From: Clostridia bacterium
GTDB taxonomy: Bacteria; Bacillota; Clostridia; Oscillospirales; RGIG8002
Direction of reading: 5' to 3'
DNA length: 55,490 bases
NCBI GenBank assembly: GCA_017620395.1
Contig: JAFZQJ010000014.1
Span: forward strand, 1-55,490
In this document: positions 48,600 to 55,490 of the stretch, one piece after another
Layout of the letters: each line of letters starts with the position of its first letter
Position numbering within the stretch: position 1 is the first letter of the stretch
The notes under the pieces: generated by a model
Told to the model about the DNA's origin: nothing
Database searches by the model: none
What the model saw: only the letters and a program-made list of their open reading frames with translations
Made by a program: the position numbers and the translations under genes

Positions 48600-50288
48600 A
48601 TGAAAAAACTCAAAACGTTCATAGCGATCCTGATATGCGCCGCGTTGCTGCCGGCGCTTCCCGCCTTGCGCTCTGCGGCGTATGACGGAAGTATTTATAT
48701 AAACAACATAGAAGAACGCGCCTCTTCGCTCGGCATCACGGAGGAGCAGCTGACGGAGCTGGTCGGATACTTAAACGATTCGCTCGCCGCCTGCCGCATA
48801 AGGCTTGACGTTTCATCATACGGCATAGACAGCAACCAGGCAAATGTGATCATGATCCGCGATTTTATTTCCGATAACCCGAAGGCGTTTCACGTTTCCA
48901 ACGTGCGCTATGCGGTCTCCGGCGGCAAAATCGTAAGTTTTATCATTTCATACAAGACCGACATAAACGGATACCTCGAGCAGCTCGCGGAATGCGACGC
49001 CGTAGCCGAACGGCTCACCGAGGGCATTACGCCCGATATGCCGGAAGCTCTGAAGGTACTGCTCGTTCACGACAGGCTGATAACCCACTGCCACTATTCC
49101 GAGGACTACGACTACGAGAACGGCAGATACGCCGACGACGACTACAACGCCTACGGCGCGCTCGTGGGCGGCAAGGCGATATGTCAGGGTTACACGCTCG
49201 GGCTTTCGTACCTGCTGGACTACGTCGGGATAAACAGTTACACCTGCGCCTCCGACAGACTCCTCCACGCCTGGAACATAGTTATCGTCGACGGCGAGAA
49301 ATACCACGTCGACGCCACGTGGGACGATCCTCTTTTCGATATTCCCGGCAAAGTTGGACACTGGAACCTGCTCTCGTCGAGCGACAAGCTCTACGCCTCC
49401 TATCCCACCGCGCACAACGCGGATGACTACGACGTCTCCCCCGTTTCCGTGCTTTACAACAACCGCTCATGGTACGGTTCGCAGTCGCAGTTCTGCCTGC
49501 TCAACGGCGAACTGTATTACATCGATAACACTGCCGCGGCGCTCTGCTCATATGATTATGATTACGACGCGTCCACGTACATTCTCGACCTTTCCGACTA
49601 CTTTTGGCCGGCTGGCCCGTATTCCGCGTGGAACGGCAACTACTCCCGCCTCGCCTGCGACGGTGAATACCTCTATTTCTCGTTGCCGGACGGCATATAC
49701 CGCTACGACCCCGCCAGAGACCGCGTCGAAACCTTCTTCACGCCGAATATGTCCGGACACGATTACTTCTCCGTTTACGGCTTCACGATGGAGGACGGAC
49801 TCCTGACCTGTCTCGCGGCCGCCACGCCGAACCTCCGCAACGAAACCGAAAAGGAATACTACACCTACCGTTACGCCGCTTCGGCCGACGCCGAACCGGT
49901 CGTCAGCGGAGTCGAACAGGGCGGCGTTTACGACGCGCCCGTAACGATAAGCTGGGACGTCGGCGAAGGAACGCTCGACGGCTCGCCCTTCGATAACGGC
50001 GGAACCGTTTCCGACCCCGGCGAGCACGTTCTCGCGGTCGTCAACGGCGGCAAGGCGGTCACGCTGACCTTCACGATAAACGCCGCGCAGCAGATGAAGG
50101 GCGACGTCGACGGCGACGGAGAGATCACCGTTGCGGACGCGCTCTCGGTGCTCCGCGTCGCGGCGAGGCTCGCGCCTTCGACGCCGGAAATGCTCGCCGC
50201 CGGCGATATCGACGGCGACGGCGCGATCACGGTAGCGGACGCGCTGTCCATCCTGCGCGTAGCCGCGAAGCTTGTAACGAGTTTGTGA
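48600..50288 (+). CDS. Secreted transglutaminase-like protein with dockerin
   Basis: A 562-residue exported protein. A signal peptide (about 1-27) precedes a helical region and a transglutaminase-like domain (about 120-255) with the full triad: Cys195 in AICQGYTLG, His223 in HAWN and Asp238 in HVDATW. Such bacterial domains act as peptidases or amide-transfer enzymes on proteins or cell-wall peptides. A beta-propeller-like part follows (about 285-430, repeated YY/YD strands), then an Ig-like part (about 437-496). Two type I dockerin repeats close it (DVDGDGEITVADALSVL and DIDGDGAITVADALSIL, about 500-562). GAGGGGTGAGC precedes the ATG. It probably docks to a cohesin scaffold. Confidence 0.9.
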   Translation: MKKLKTFIAILICAALLPALPALRSAAYDGSIYINNIEERASSLGITEEQLTELVGYLNDSLAACRIRLDVSSYGIDSNQANVIMIRDFISDNPKAFHVSNVRYAVSGGKIVSFIISYKTDINGYLEQLAECDAVAERLTEGITPDMPEALKVLLVHDRLITHCHYSEDYDYENGRYADDDYNAYGALVGGKAICQGYTLGLSYLLDYVGINSYTCASDRLLHAWNIVIVDGEKYHVDATWDDPLFDIPGKVGHWNLLSSSDKLYASYPTAHNADDYDVSPVSVLYNNRSWYGSQSQFCLLNGELYYIDNTAAALCSYDYDYDASTYILDLSDYFWPAGPYSAWNGNYSRLACDGEYLYFSLPDGIYRYDPARDRVETFFTPNMSGHDYFSVYGFTMEDGLLTCLAAATPNLRNETEKEYYTYRYAASADAEPVVSGVEQGGVYDAPVTISWDVGEGTLDGSPFDNGGTVSDPGEHVLAVVNGGKAVTLTFTINAAQQMKGDVDGDGEITVADALSVLRVAARLAPSTPEMLAAGDIDGDGAITVADALSILRVAAKLVTSL

Positions 50289-50305
50289 TTCAGGATAAAA
50301 ACGAA

Positions 50306-50332
50306 AAACCCTCCCAAGCGGGAGGGTTTTTT
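50306..50332. terminator. Bidirectional Rho-independent terminator
   Basis: AAACCCTCCC (50306-50315) pairs with 50320-50329 around AAGC, with T-run on the plus strand and A-run before it. It separates the convergent dockerin and rhamnose units. Confidence 0.92.
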
Positions 50333-50347
50333 ATATGGGTTTTGGTT

Positions 50348-51163
50348 TTACAGATCGAGGAAATCCCTGCGGTAATCGACGCCGAAGCGTTCGGCGGCAG
50401 CCTTCAGCTGCTCGTCCGTGATTGTGTTCACGATCGGCAGGTGCGCGGTAAGCATATAGAGCTGCGCGGCCTTCTCCACCGTTTCGATCAGGCCGAAGGC
50501 TTCGTCGAGGCTGCGTCCGGTGCCGTAAATGCCGTGGGACGCCCAGACGACGAGGCGGTATTCCTTCATCTTCGCGGCGGTCGCTTCGCCGATCTCGTTC
50601 GTGCCGCAGACCATCCACGGCATGACGCCGACGCCGTCCGGAAAAACGATGACGCACTCTGTGCACTGCTCCCAGAGCGTGTGGGTGAAGGAGCGCTCGT
50701 CGAGCGGGTGGACGCGGGTCATCGCGACGGTATTCGTCGGATGGCAATGCGTGACGACGCGGTGAAGCGGATCGGCGGCAAGGCGCGAAACGTGCGTCAT
50801 CAGGTGCGCCGGCAGTTCGCTCGTGAAGCTACCGCCGTCGCTGAAGCCCCAGAGAAGCTCCGCTTCGGAGCCGTCCGCGGAAATGCGGATCACGCCGAGG
50901 TCCTTCTCCGGCTGCTTTTCAATATTCTTGAAGTATTTGCCGGTGCCGGTCACGATGAAGATCCGGCCGGCGAGCGCCTTCGCGTCGAAGCCCGTCGGGA
51001 TGCGGCGCAGAACGCGGCTTAGGTCGAGATATTCGGCGACCTCCGCTTCGTCAAGCAGCATGCTGATATTGCCGCCGTTGCGCTCGTCCCAGCCGAGGCG
51101 GTACATATTCGAGGCCGTTTCGCATATCTCGCGCAGGAACGGCGCGGAAAGTATATCCTTCAT
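50348..51163 (-). CDS. rhaD: Rhamnulose-1-phosphate aldolase
   Basis: A zinc class II aldolase that splits L-rhamnulose 1-phosphate into dihydroxyacetone phosphate and L-lactaldehyde. The 271 residues match RhaD. NGGNISMLL near 29, VTGTGKYFKNIE near 71, the metal histidines in VTHCHPTN (about 138-145) and HGIYGTGRS near 210 are typical. The ATG at 51163 overlaps the rhaA stop by four bases and follows AGAGGAT; longer upstream reading runs antisense-like through rhaA and is not real. Last gene of the rhamnose set. Confidence 0.95.
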   Translation of the reverse strand: MKDILSAPFLREICETASNMYRLGWDERNGGNISMLLDEAEVAEYLDLSRVLRRIPTGFDAKALAGRIFIVTGTGKYFKNIEKQPEKDLGVIRISADGSEAELLWGFSDGGSFTSELPAHLMTHVSRLAADPLHRVVTHCHPTNTVAMTRVHPLDERSFTHTLWEQCTECVIVFPDGVGVMPWMVCGTNEIGEATAAKMKEYRLVVWASHGIYGTGRSLDEAFGLIETVEKAAQLYMLTAHLPIVNTITDEQLKAAAERFGVDYRRDFLDL

Positions 51164-52395
51164 ATCCTCTTCTCCAAAACGTCTTTTTCGTATTTTTTTA
51201 TCTCCGTCAGATAGTCGGACGGAACGCCCGCGCGGCGCAGGAGCTCTTCCCAGACGTCGCCGAAGGGCAGCACGCTCTGCTCCTCGCGCTTCACCATCAG
51301 CGCGGTGAAGTCGGCGGCGTCCTGCAGCTTCTTCAGCTCCGCGGACGGCTCGAGCAGCGCCAGCAGCAGCGCCTTGCGGACGCTTCTGACGCCGGTCACC
51401 CACGCGGAAACGCGGTTTATCGAGGCGTCGAAGTAGTCGGTGGCGATGAACGCGCGGTCAAGTCCGCCGCAGCGGACGAGCTCGCGGGCTATCTCCTTCG
51501 TTTCGTCGTCGAAAAGCACGACGTGGTCGCTGTCCCAGCGGACGCCGCGGGTCAGATGCAGCGCGATGCGCGGGTTGAAAAGCAGCAGCGACGAAAGCTT
51601 ATCCGAAACGAGCTCGGTCGGGTGGTAGTGCCCGTTGTCGAGCAGCGGCACTATGCCCTTTTTTTCCGCGTAGGAAAGGCAAAACTCCGCGCTGCCGACG
51701 GTGTATGACTCCAGCCCGATGCCGAAGACCTTCGACTCGAGCGAAACGAAGACTTTGTCTTTGTCGTACGGGACGGAAAGGATCTCGTCGAGCGACTTTC
51801 TGAAGCGTTCGCGCGGGCCGATGCGGTCGGCGGGGATATCCTTGTAGCCGTCCGGTATCCAGAAGTTGACGAGGCAGGGCTCGCCCGTCTCGCGCGCGAA
51901 GTATTCCGCGATCTCGAGGCAGCGCTTGCCGTGCTCCACCCAGAACGCGCGGACTGTTTCGTCCGGCGAGGAAAGCGTCAGGTTATCCTTCACCATCGGG
52001 TGAGAGAAGAAGGTGGGGTTGAAGTCGATGCCCATCCCGCGTTCCTTCGCGAAGTTCACCCAGAAGGCGAAGTGCTCCGGCTTCAGCGCGTCGCGGTCGG
52101 CGCGTTCGCCGCCGAAGACGGCGTAGCAAGCGTGCAGGTTCAGCTTCATCCTGCCGGGGACGAGGCGGACGACCTCGTCGATATCCGCCGCGAGTTCGGC
52201 GGGAGTACGCGCTCTGCCGGGGTAGTTCCCCGTAGTCTGTATGCCGCCGGTCAGTCCGCCGCCGTTATCGAAACCGATGACGTCGTCGCCCTGCCAGCAG
52301 TGGAGCGAAATCGGGACGGAAAGCAGCTTTTCCATCGCCGCTTCGGTATCGACGCCGAGCGCGGCGTATTTCGCTTTCGCTTCTGTATAGCTCAT
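51160..52395 (-). CDS. rhaA: L-rhamnose isomerase
   Basis: Converts L-rhamnose to L-rhamnulose with a divalent metal. The 411 residues fit the family. CWQGDDVIGFDNGGGLTGGIQTTGNYPG near 33-60 is diagnostic, NFWIPDGYKDIPADRIGPRERF near 168 and LLDNGHYHPTE near 247 contain metal and substrate residues. Cytoplasmic. Translationally coupled at both ends: its start overlaps the rhaB stop (ATGA) and its stop overlaps the rhaD start. Confidence 0.97.
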   Translation of the reverse strand: MSYTEAKAKYAALGVDTEAAMEKLLSVPISLHCWQGDDVIGFDNGGGLTGGIQTTGNYPGRARTPAELAADIDEVVRLVPGRMKLNLHACYAVFGGERADRDALKPEHFAFWVNFAKERGMGIDFNPTFFSHPMVKDNLTLSSPDETVRAFWVEHGKRCLEIAEYFARETGEPCLVNFWIPDGYKDIPADRIGPRERFRKSLDEILSVPYDKDKVFVSLESKVFGIGLESYTVGSAEFCLSYAEKKGIVPLLDNGHYHPTELVSDKLSSLLLFNPRIALHLTRGVRWDSDHVVLFDDETKEIARELVRCGGLDRAFIATDYFDASINRVSAWVTGVRSVRKALLLALLEPSAELKKLQDAADFTALMVKREEQSVLPFGDVWEELLRRAGVPSDYLTEIKKYEKDVLEKRI

Positions 52396-53753
52396 TCGTC
52401 TTCTCCCTTTCCGTCGATAAGCTCACGCGCCTGCGCGAGAGTTATCCTTTTATCGCAGATGATCTGCGAGAGCAGATTGCCGGCGGCGGTCGCCTCGACG
52501 GGCCCCGCCTTCACCGGCAGTCCGGTGTATTTTTCGGTCAGTTCGTTAAGGTAAACGTCGCGGCTGCCGCCGCCTACGACGCGTATCGCGCGCGGCTTGA
52601 CGCCGGTTATCGCGGCTATTTCCGAAACCGCCTCGGCGTATGACTCCGCAAGAGAATGATACACCATATTCAGCGCGCGGTCAAGTCCCATTTGCGGCTC
52701 GCCGGTGAAAGCGCGCACCGCCTCGAGCATATTCGCAGGCGCGAGGAACGCGGCGTCCGTCACGTCGATGCGGGCGTGTCCGCCGCAGGCGCGGGCGGCC
52801 TCCATCATCTCGTCGTAGGTCATCGATTCGCCGATATCGCGGCGGATGCACTGGAAAAGCCACATACCCATGTAGTTTTTCAAAAAGCGGAAACGGCGCC
52901 CGACCCCGCCCTCGTTGGTGAAGTTCGCGCTCCGCGCCGCTTCGGTCAGGATCGGCGAAGGCGTTTCCACACCGATTAGCGACCACGTTCCCGACGAGAT
53001 ATAGACGTCGCCCTCCCCGAGAGGACACGCCGCTACCGCGGAGGCGGTGTCGTGGCTCGGTGCGGCGGCGACTTCGCAGTCGAAGCCGACCGTTTCGGCG
53101 ATCTCCGGCGAGAGCCGCCCGATAAGTGCGCACGGCTCGGCAAGCGGGCCGAAAAGCCGCTTCGGGAGGCCGAGCTTTTCGATAAGCTCCGCGTCCCATT
53201 CGCCGCTTTGCGCGTTGACGAGCCCCGTCGTCGTCGCGTCGGTGTATTCGTTTTTCATCACGCCGGTAAGGCGGTAGGTTATATACGCCGGAAGCATAAG
53301 CATACGCTCCGCGCGGTCGAGACGGCCGGCGAGCTTGTCGGCGTAAAGCCGGTATACCGTGTTGAACGGCTGCTTCTGTATGCCGGTATGCGCGTAGAGT
53401 TCCTCCGGCGGCGTTATCGCTTCGACCGCGGGAACGGCTGCCGCCGTTCCGCCGTCACGGTAGGCGTAAACGGGCGCGATGAGCGCGTTATCCTTATCGA
53501 GCAGCGCGTAGTCCACGCCCCAGGTGTCGACGGCGACGCTCTTCGGCTTCACGCCGAGCGCAGCGCAGCGCTTCATACCCTCGACGACCTCGGAAACGAG
53601 CTTTTCGGCGTTCCAGACGAGGCGATCTCCGGCCCGCTCCATGCCGTTGTTGAAGCGGTAGACCTCGCGCAGCTTCAGCCGCCCGCCCTCGACGGATCCG
53701 AGGACGTGCCTGCCGGACGAAGCGCCGATATCGACTGCGAGATAATACTCCAT
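52392..53753 (-). CDS. rhaB: Rhamnulokinase
   Basis: Phosphorylates L-rhamnulose to rhamnulose 1-phosphate with ATP. The 453 residues belong to the FGGY kinase family: the N-terminal phosphate loop LAVDIGASSGRHVLG (about 4-18), VDTWGVDYALLD near 75, the sugar-binding PSHDTASAVAACP near 235 and the ATP-binding RVVGGGSRDVYLNEL near 394. CCGGAGG precedes the ATG. First gene of rhaB-rhaA-rhaD, 57 bases after dnaJ on the same strand. No rhamnose regulator or transporter is in the window. Confidence 0.96.
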   Translation of the reverse strand: MEYYLAVDIGASSGRHVLGSVEGGRLKLREVYRFNNGMERAGDRLVWNAEKLVSEVVEGMKRCAALGVKPKSVAVDTWGVDYALLDKDNALIAPVYAYRDGGTAAAVPAVEAITPPEELYAHTGIQKQPFNTVYRLYADKLAGRLDRAERMLMLPAYITYRLTGVMKNEYTDATTTGLVNAQSGEWDAELIEKLGLPKRLFGPLAEPCALIGRLSPEIAETVGFDCEVAAAPSHDTASAVAACPLGEGDVYISSGTWSLIGVETPSPILTEAARSANFTNEGGVGRRFRFLKNYMGMWLFQCIRRDIGESMTYDEMMEAARACGGHARIDVTDAAFLAPANMLEAVRAFTGEPQMGLDRALNMVYHSLAESYAEAVSEIAAITGVKPRAIRVVGGGSRDVYLNELTEKYTGLPVKAGPVEATAAGNLLSQIICDKRITLAQARELIDGKGEDE

Positions 53754-53775
53754 AATACCTCCGGATATGACAATC

Positions 53776-53800
53776 GGGACGGACCGAAACGGGCCGTCCC
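53776..53800 (-). other. Hairpin between dnaJ and rhaB
   Basis: GGGACGG-A-CCG pairs with CGG-G-CCGTCCC around AAA. On the minus strand no T-run follows, so it is at best a weak terminator or an mRNA processing/stability element between dnaJ and the rhamnose genes. Confidence 0.55.
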
Positions 53801-53810
53801 GCGTTTGCTT

Positions 53811-54947
53811 TTATTTGAAGATATCCTTGAACTTGCTCTTGAAGGCGCCGCGCTCGGGATGGTTCTCCTCCCCGATGCCTTCCGCCATCTGACGGACAAG
53901 CTCCTTCTGCTTTCTGTTCAGATTCTTCGGCACGACTACCCTGATGTGCACGTATTCGTCGCCGTTCGCGCCGACGGAGCCGCGCTTGCGGACGCCTTTG
54001 TTGCGAAGGCGGAAAACGTCGCCGTTCTGCGTCCCCTCGGGTATCGAATACTTGACCTTGCCGTCCGGGACGGGCACGGTCAGCTCCGCGCCGAGCGCCG
54101 CCTGCGCGAAGGTCACGGGGACCTCGATATGCAGGTCGTAGCCGTCGCGTTTGAAGACCGGATGCGGCTTGACTCTGATGATGATGTTCAGGTCGCCGCT
54201 GCCGCCGCCGTTGGCGCCGGCGTCGCCTTCGCCCGAAAGGGTGATGACCTGGTTATCGTCGATACCGGCGGGTACCTTGAAGGTTATCTTGCGCTGACGG
54301 CGCACCTTGCCTTTGCCGCCGCAGGTCTTGCAGGGAGTCTTGATGATCTTGCCCGTGCCGCGGCACGCATCGCAGGCGGTCTGCACCTGCGTCATGCCGA
54401 AGACGCTGCGCTGCTGGCGGATCACGCGGCCGGTGCCGTGGCAGACGGAGCAGGTCTCCGCCTGCGTTCCCGCCGCCGCGCCGCTGCCCTTGCAGTCGCC
54501 GCAGGACTCGACTCTGCCGATTTCAACGGTCTTTTCGCAGCCGAAGATGGCTTCCTCGAAGGTGAGCGCGAGCGCGGCCTCGACGTCGCGTCCGCGCACG
54601 GGGCCGTTCCTTCTGCCGCCGGAGAAGCCTCCGCCGAAGAACGAGCCGAAAATGTCGGACAGGTCGAAGTCGGCGAAACCGCCTCCGCCGAAACCGCCTC
54701 CGCCCGCGCCGAAGTTGGGGTCGACGCCGGCGTGACCGAATTGATCGTATTTGGCTTTTTTGTCCGGGTCGGACAGGATCGAATATGCCTCGTTCACTTC
54801 CTTGAACTTGGCTTCGGCGTCCTTGTCGCCCGGATTGAGGTCGGGATGGTACTTCTTCGCCAGCTTGCGGTAGGCGTGCTTTATCTCCTCTTCGCCGGCG
54901 GTCTTGTCTACGCCCAGGACCTCATAGTAATCTCTTTTGTCAGCCAC
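53811..54947 (-). CDS. dnaJ: Chaperone protein DnaJ
   Basis: The Hsp40 co-chaperone that delivers substrates to DnaK and triggers its ATPase. The 378 residues contain the J-domain (about 5-70) with HPD at 34-36, a Gly/Phe-rich region (about 75-120) with [21 protein letters not shown]-like composition, four CxxCxGxG zinc repeats ([32 protein letters not shown]; about 145-220) and the C-terminal substrate-binding barrels. The start is a GTG at 54947 with a weak GGAAG upstream, 33 bases after dnaK, so translation may depend partly on coupling. Part of the heat-shock operon. Confidence 0.97.
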   Translation of the reverse strand: MADKRDYYEVLGVDKTAGEEEIKHAYRKLAKKYHPDLNPGDKDAEAKFKEVNEAYSILSDPDKKAKYDQFGHAGVDPNFGAGGGGFGGGGFADFDLSDIFGSFFGGGFSGGRRNGPVRGRDVEAALALTFEEAIFGCEKTVEIGRVESCGDCKGSGAAAGTQAETCSVCHGTGRVIRQQRSVFGMTQVQTACDACRGTGKIIKTPCKTCGGKGKVRRQRKITFKVPAGIDDNQVITLSGEGDAGANGGGSGDLNIIIRVKPHPVFKRDGYDLHIEVPVTFAQAALGAELTVPVPDGKVKYSIPEGTQNGDVFRLRNKGVRKRGSVGANGDEYVHIRVVVPKNLNRKQKELVRQMAEGIGEENHPERGAFKSKFKDIFK

Positions 54948-54980
54948 GGCAATCTTCCGTTCGTGTTAGTTTAGTCGCAA

Positions 54981-55490
54981 TTACTCGACGTCTTTGTAGT
55001 CGGCGTCGGTGAAGTTGTTGTCGCCGCCCTGCGGACCTTCGCCGCCTTCAGCGCCGCCGTTCTGCTGCTGCTCGGCCTGCGCCTTCGCGGCCTCTTCCTT
55101 GTAGATACGCTCGGCGACCTTGTAGAACTCCTTCTGGAGCGCCTCCTCCGCCGCCTTGATGGCGTCGTTGTCGGTGCCCTTTAGGGCTTCGCGGGTCTTC
55201 TCGAGCTCGGCGGTGACGGCCTTCTTCTCGTCCTCGGTGACCTTGTCGCCGAAGTCGTTAAGCGACTTCTCAATCTGATAGACCGACTGGTCGGCGCTGT
55301 TGCGCGTTTCGGCGGCCTCCTTGTTCTTCTTATCCTCTTCGGCGAACTTCTCGGCCTCCTGAACCGCCTTCTCGATGTCGTCCTTGCTCATATTGCTGGA
55401 GGCGGTGATGGTGATCTTCTGCTCCTTGCCGGTGCCCTTATCCTGCGCGGAGACGTTGACTATGCCGTTGGCGTCGATGTCGAAGGTGAC
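54981..55490 (-). CDS. dnaK: Chaperone protein DnaK, C-terminal part (cut by window edge)
   Basis: Only the last 169 residues of Hsp70 lie in the window; the gene continues beyond base 55490. The visible part starts in the end of the substrate-binding beta domain ([19 protein letters not shown], classic DnaK) and runs through the helical lid ([24 protein letters not shown]) to a Gln/Gly-rich tail ending YKDVE. dnaJ follows after 33 bases, the usual order. ATP-dependent folding chaperone of the cytoplasm. Confidence 0.97.
   Translation of the reverse strand, partial: VTFDIDANGIVNVSAQDKGTGKEQKITITASSNMSKDDIEKAVQEAEKFAEEDKKNKEAAETRNSADQSVYQIEKSLNDFGDKVTEDEKKAVTAELEKTREALKGTDNDAIKAAEEALQKEFYKVAERIYKEEAAKAQAEQQQNGGAEGGEGPQGGDNNFTDADYKDVE

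Overview
The window reads as chromosome of a high-GC, fermentative, Gram-positive Clostridia-type bacterium. The supporting evidence is ribonuclease Y, the order SRP RNA-dnaX-ybaB-recR-smpB, a bifunctional AdhE, MtaB, Firmicute-type glucose-6-phosphate isomerase, strong AGGAGG-type ribosome binding sites and TTGACA/TATAAT promoters. Two secreted proteins end in type I dockerins, which suggests a cohesin scaffold elsewhere and a polysaccharide-degrading life, probably in a gut-like habitat. No tRNA, rRNA, CRISPR array, prophage or transposase gene was seen.

Layout. 1-2.3 kb (minus): an acyl carrier protein and its acyl-activating ligase. 2.3-9.4 kb: rny, a zinc-ribbon membrane protein, mtaB (minus), an HPr-like protein, a D,D-carboxypeptidase, pgi and a small P-loop protein. 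9.4-16.2 kb: a DUF1015-YcxB fusion, greA, a lysS carrying an extra C-terminal tRNA-binding domain, a homocysteine methyltransferase and a diguanylate cyclase. 16.3-21.6 kb: a MacB/FtsX-type ABC exporter and an FAD oxidoreductase. 21.6-22.9 kb: an AT-richer EamA transporter gene framed by inverted repeats, a candidate acquired cassette. 22.9-29.1 kb: pepT, a small membrane protein, an Mrp ATPase, adhE and a phosphotransferase-like kinase.

29.1-40.9 kb is one long minus-strand run: ilvE, two tandem GH16-WD40 proteins, a dockerin-bearing glycosidase-like protein, an MscS channel and a membrane-anchored beta-rich protein. The two GH16-WD40 paralogues are the most unusual content. Each joins a glycoside hydrolase family 16 catalytic domain to a C-terminal WD40 propeller; one is a predicted lipoprotein and the other has no export signal.

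40.9-50.3 kb (plus): SRP RNA, dnaX with apparent intergenic repeats inside its coding sequence, ybaB, recR, smpB, then a translationally coupled one-carbon set (homocysteine methyltransferase/methylene-THF reductase and a pterin-binding methyltransferase) and an esterase, followed by a zinc-ribbon membrane protein and a dockerin-bearing transglutaminase-like protein. 50.3-55.5 kb (minus): the rhamnose catabolic genes rhaB-rhaA-rhaD directly downstream of dnaK-dnaJ; dnaK is cut by the window edge.

The genes combine core translation, RNA and DNA maintenance with extracellular glycan attack (GH16, dockerin enzymes), sugar use (rhamnose, Pgi), ethanol fermentation (AdhE) and a modular methionine/folate pathway. 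All functions are assigned by reading motifs; no database search was run.
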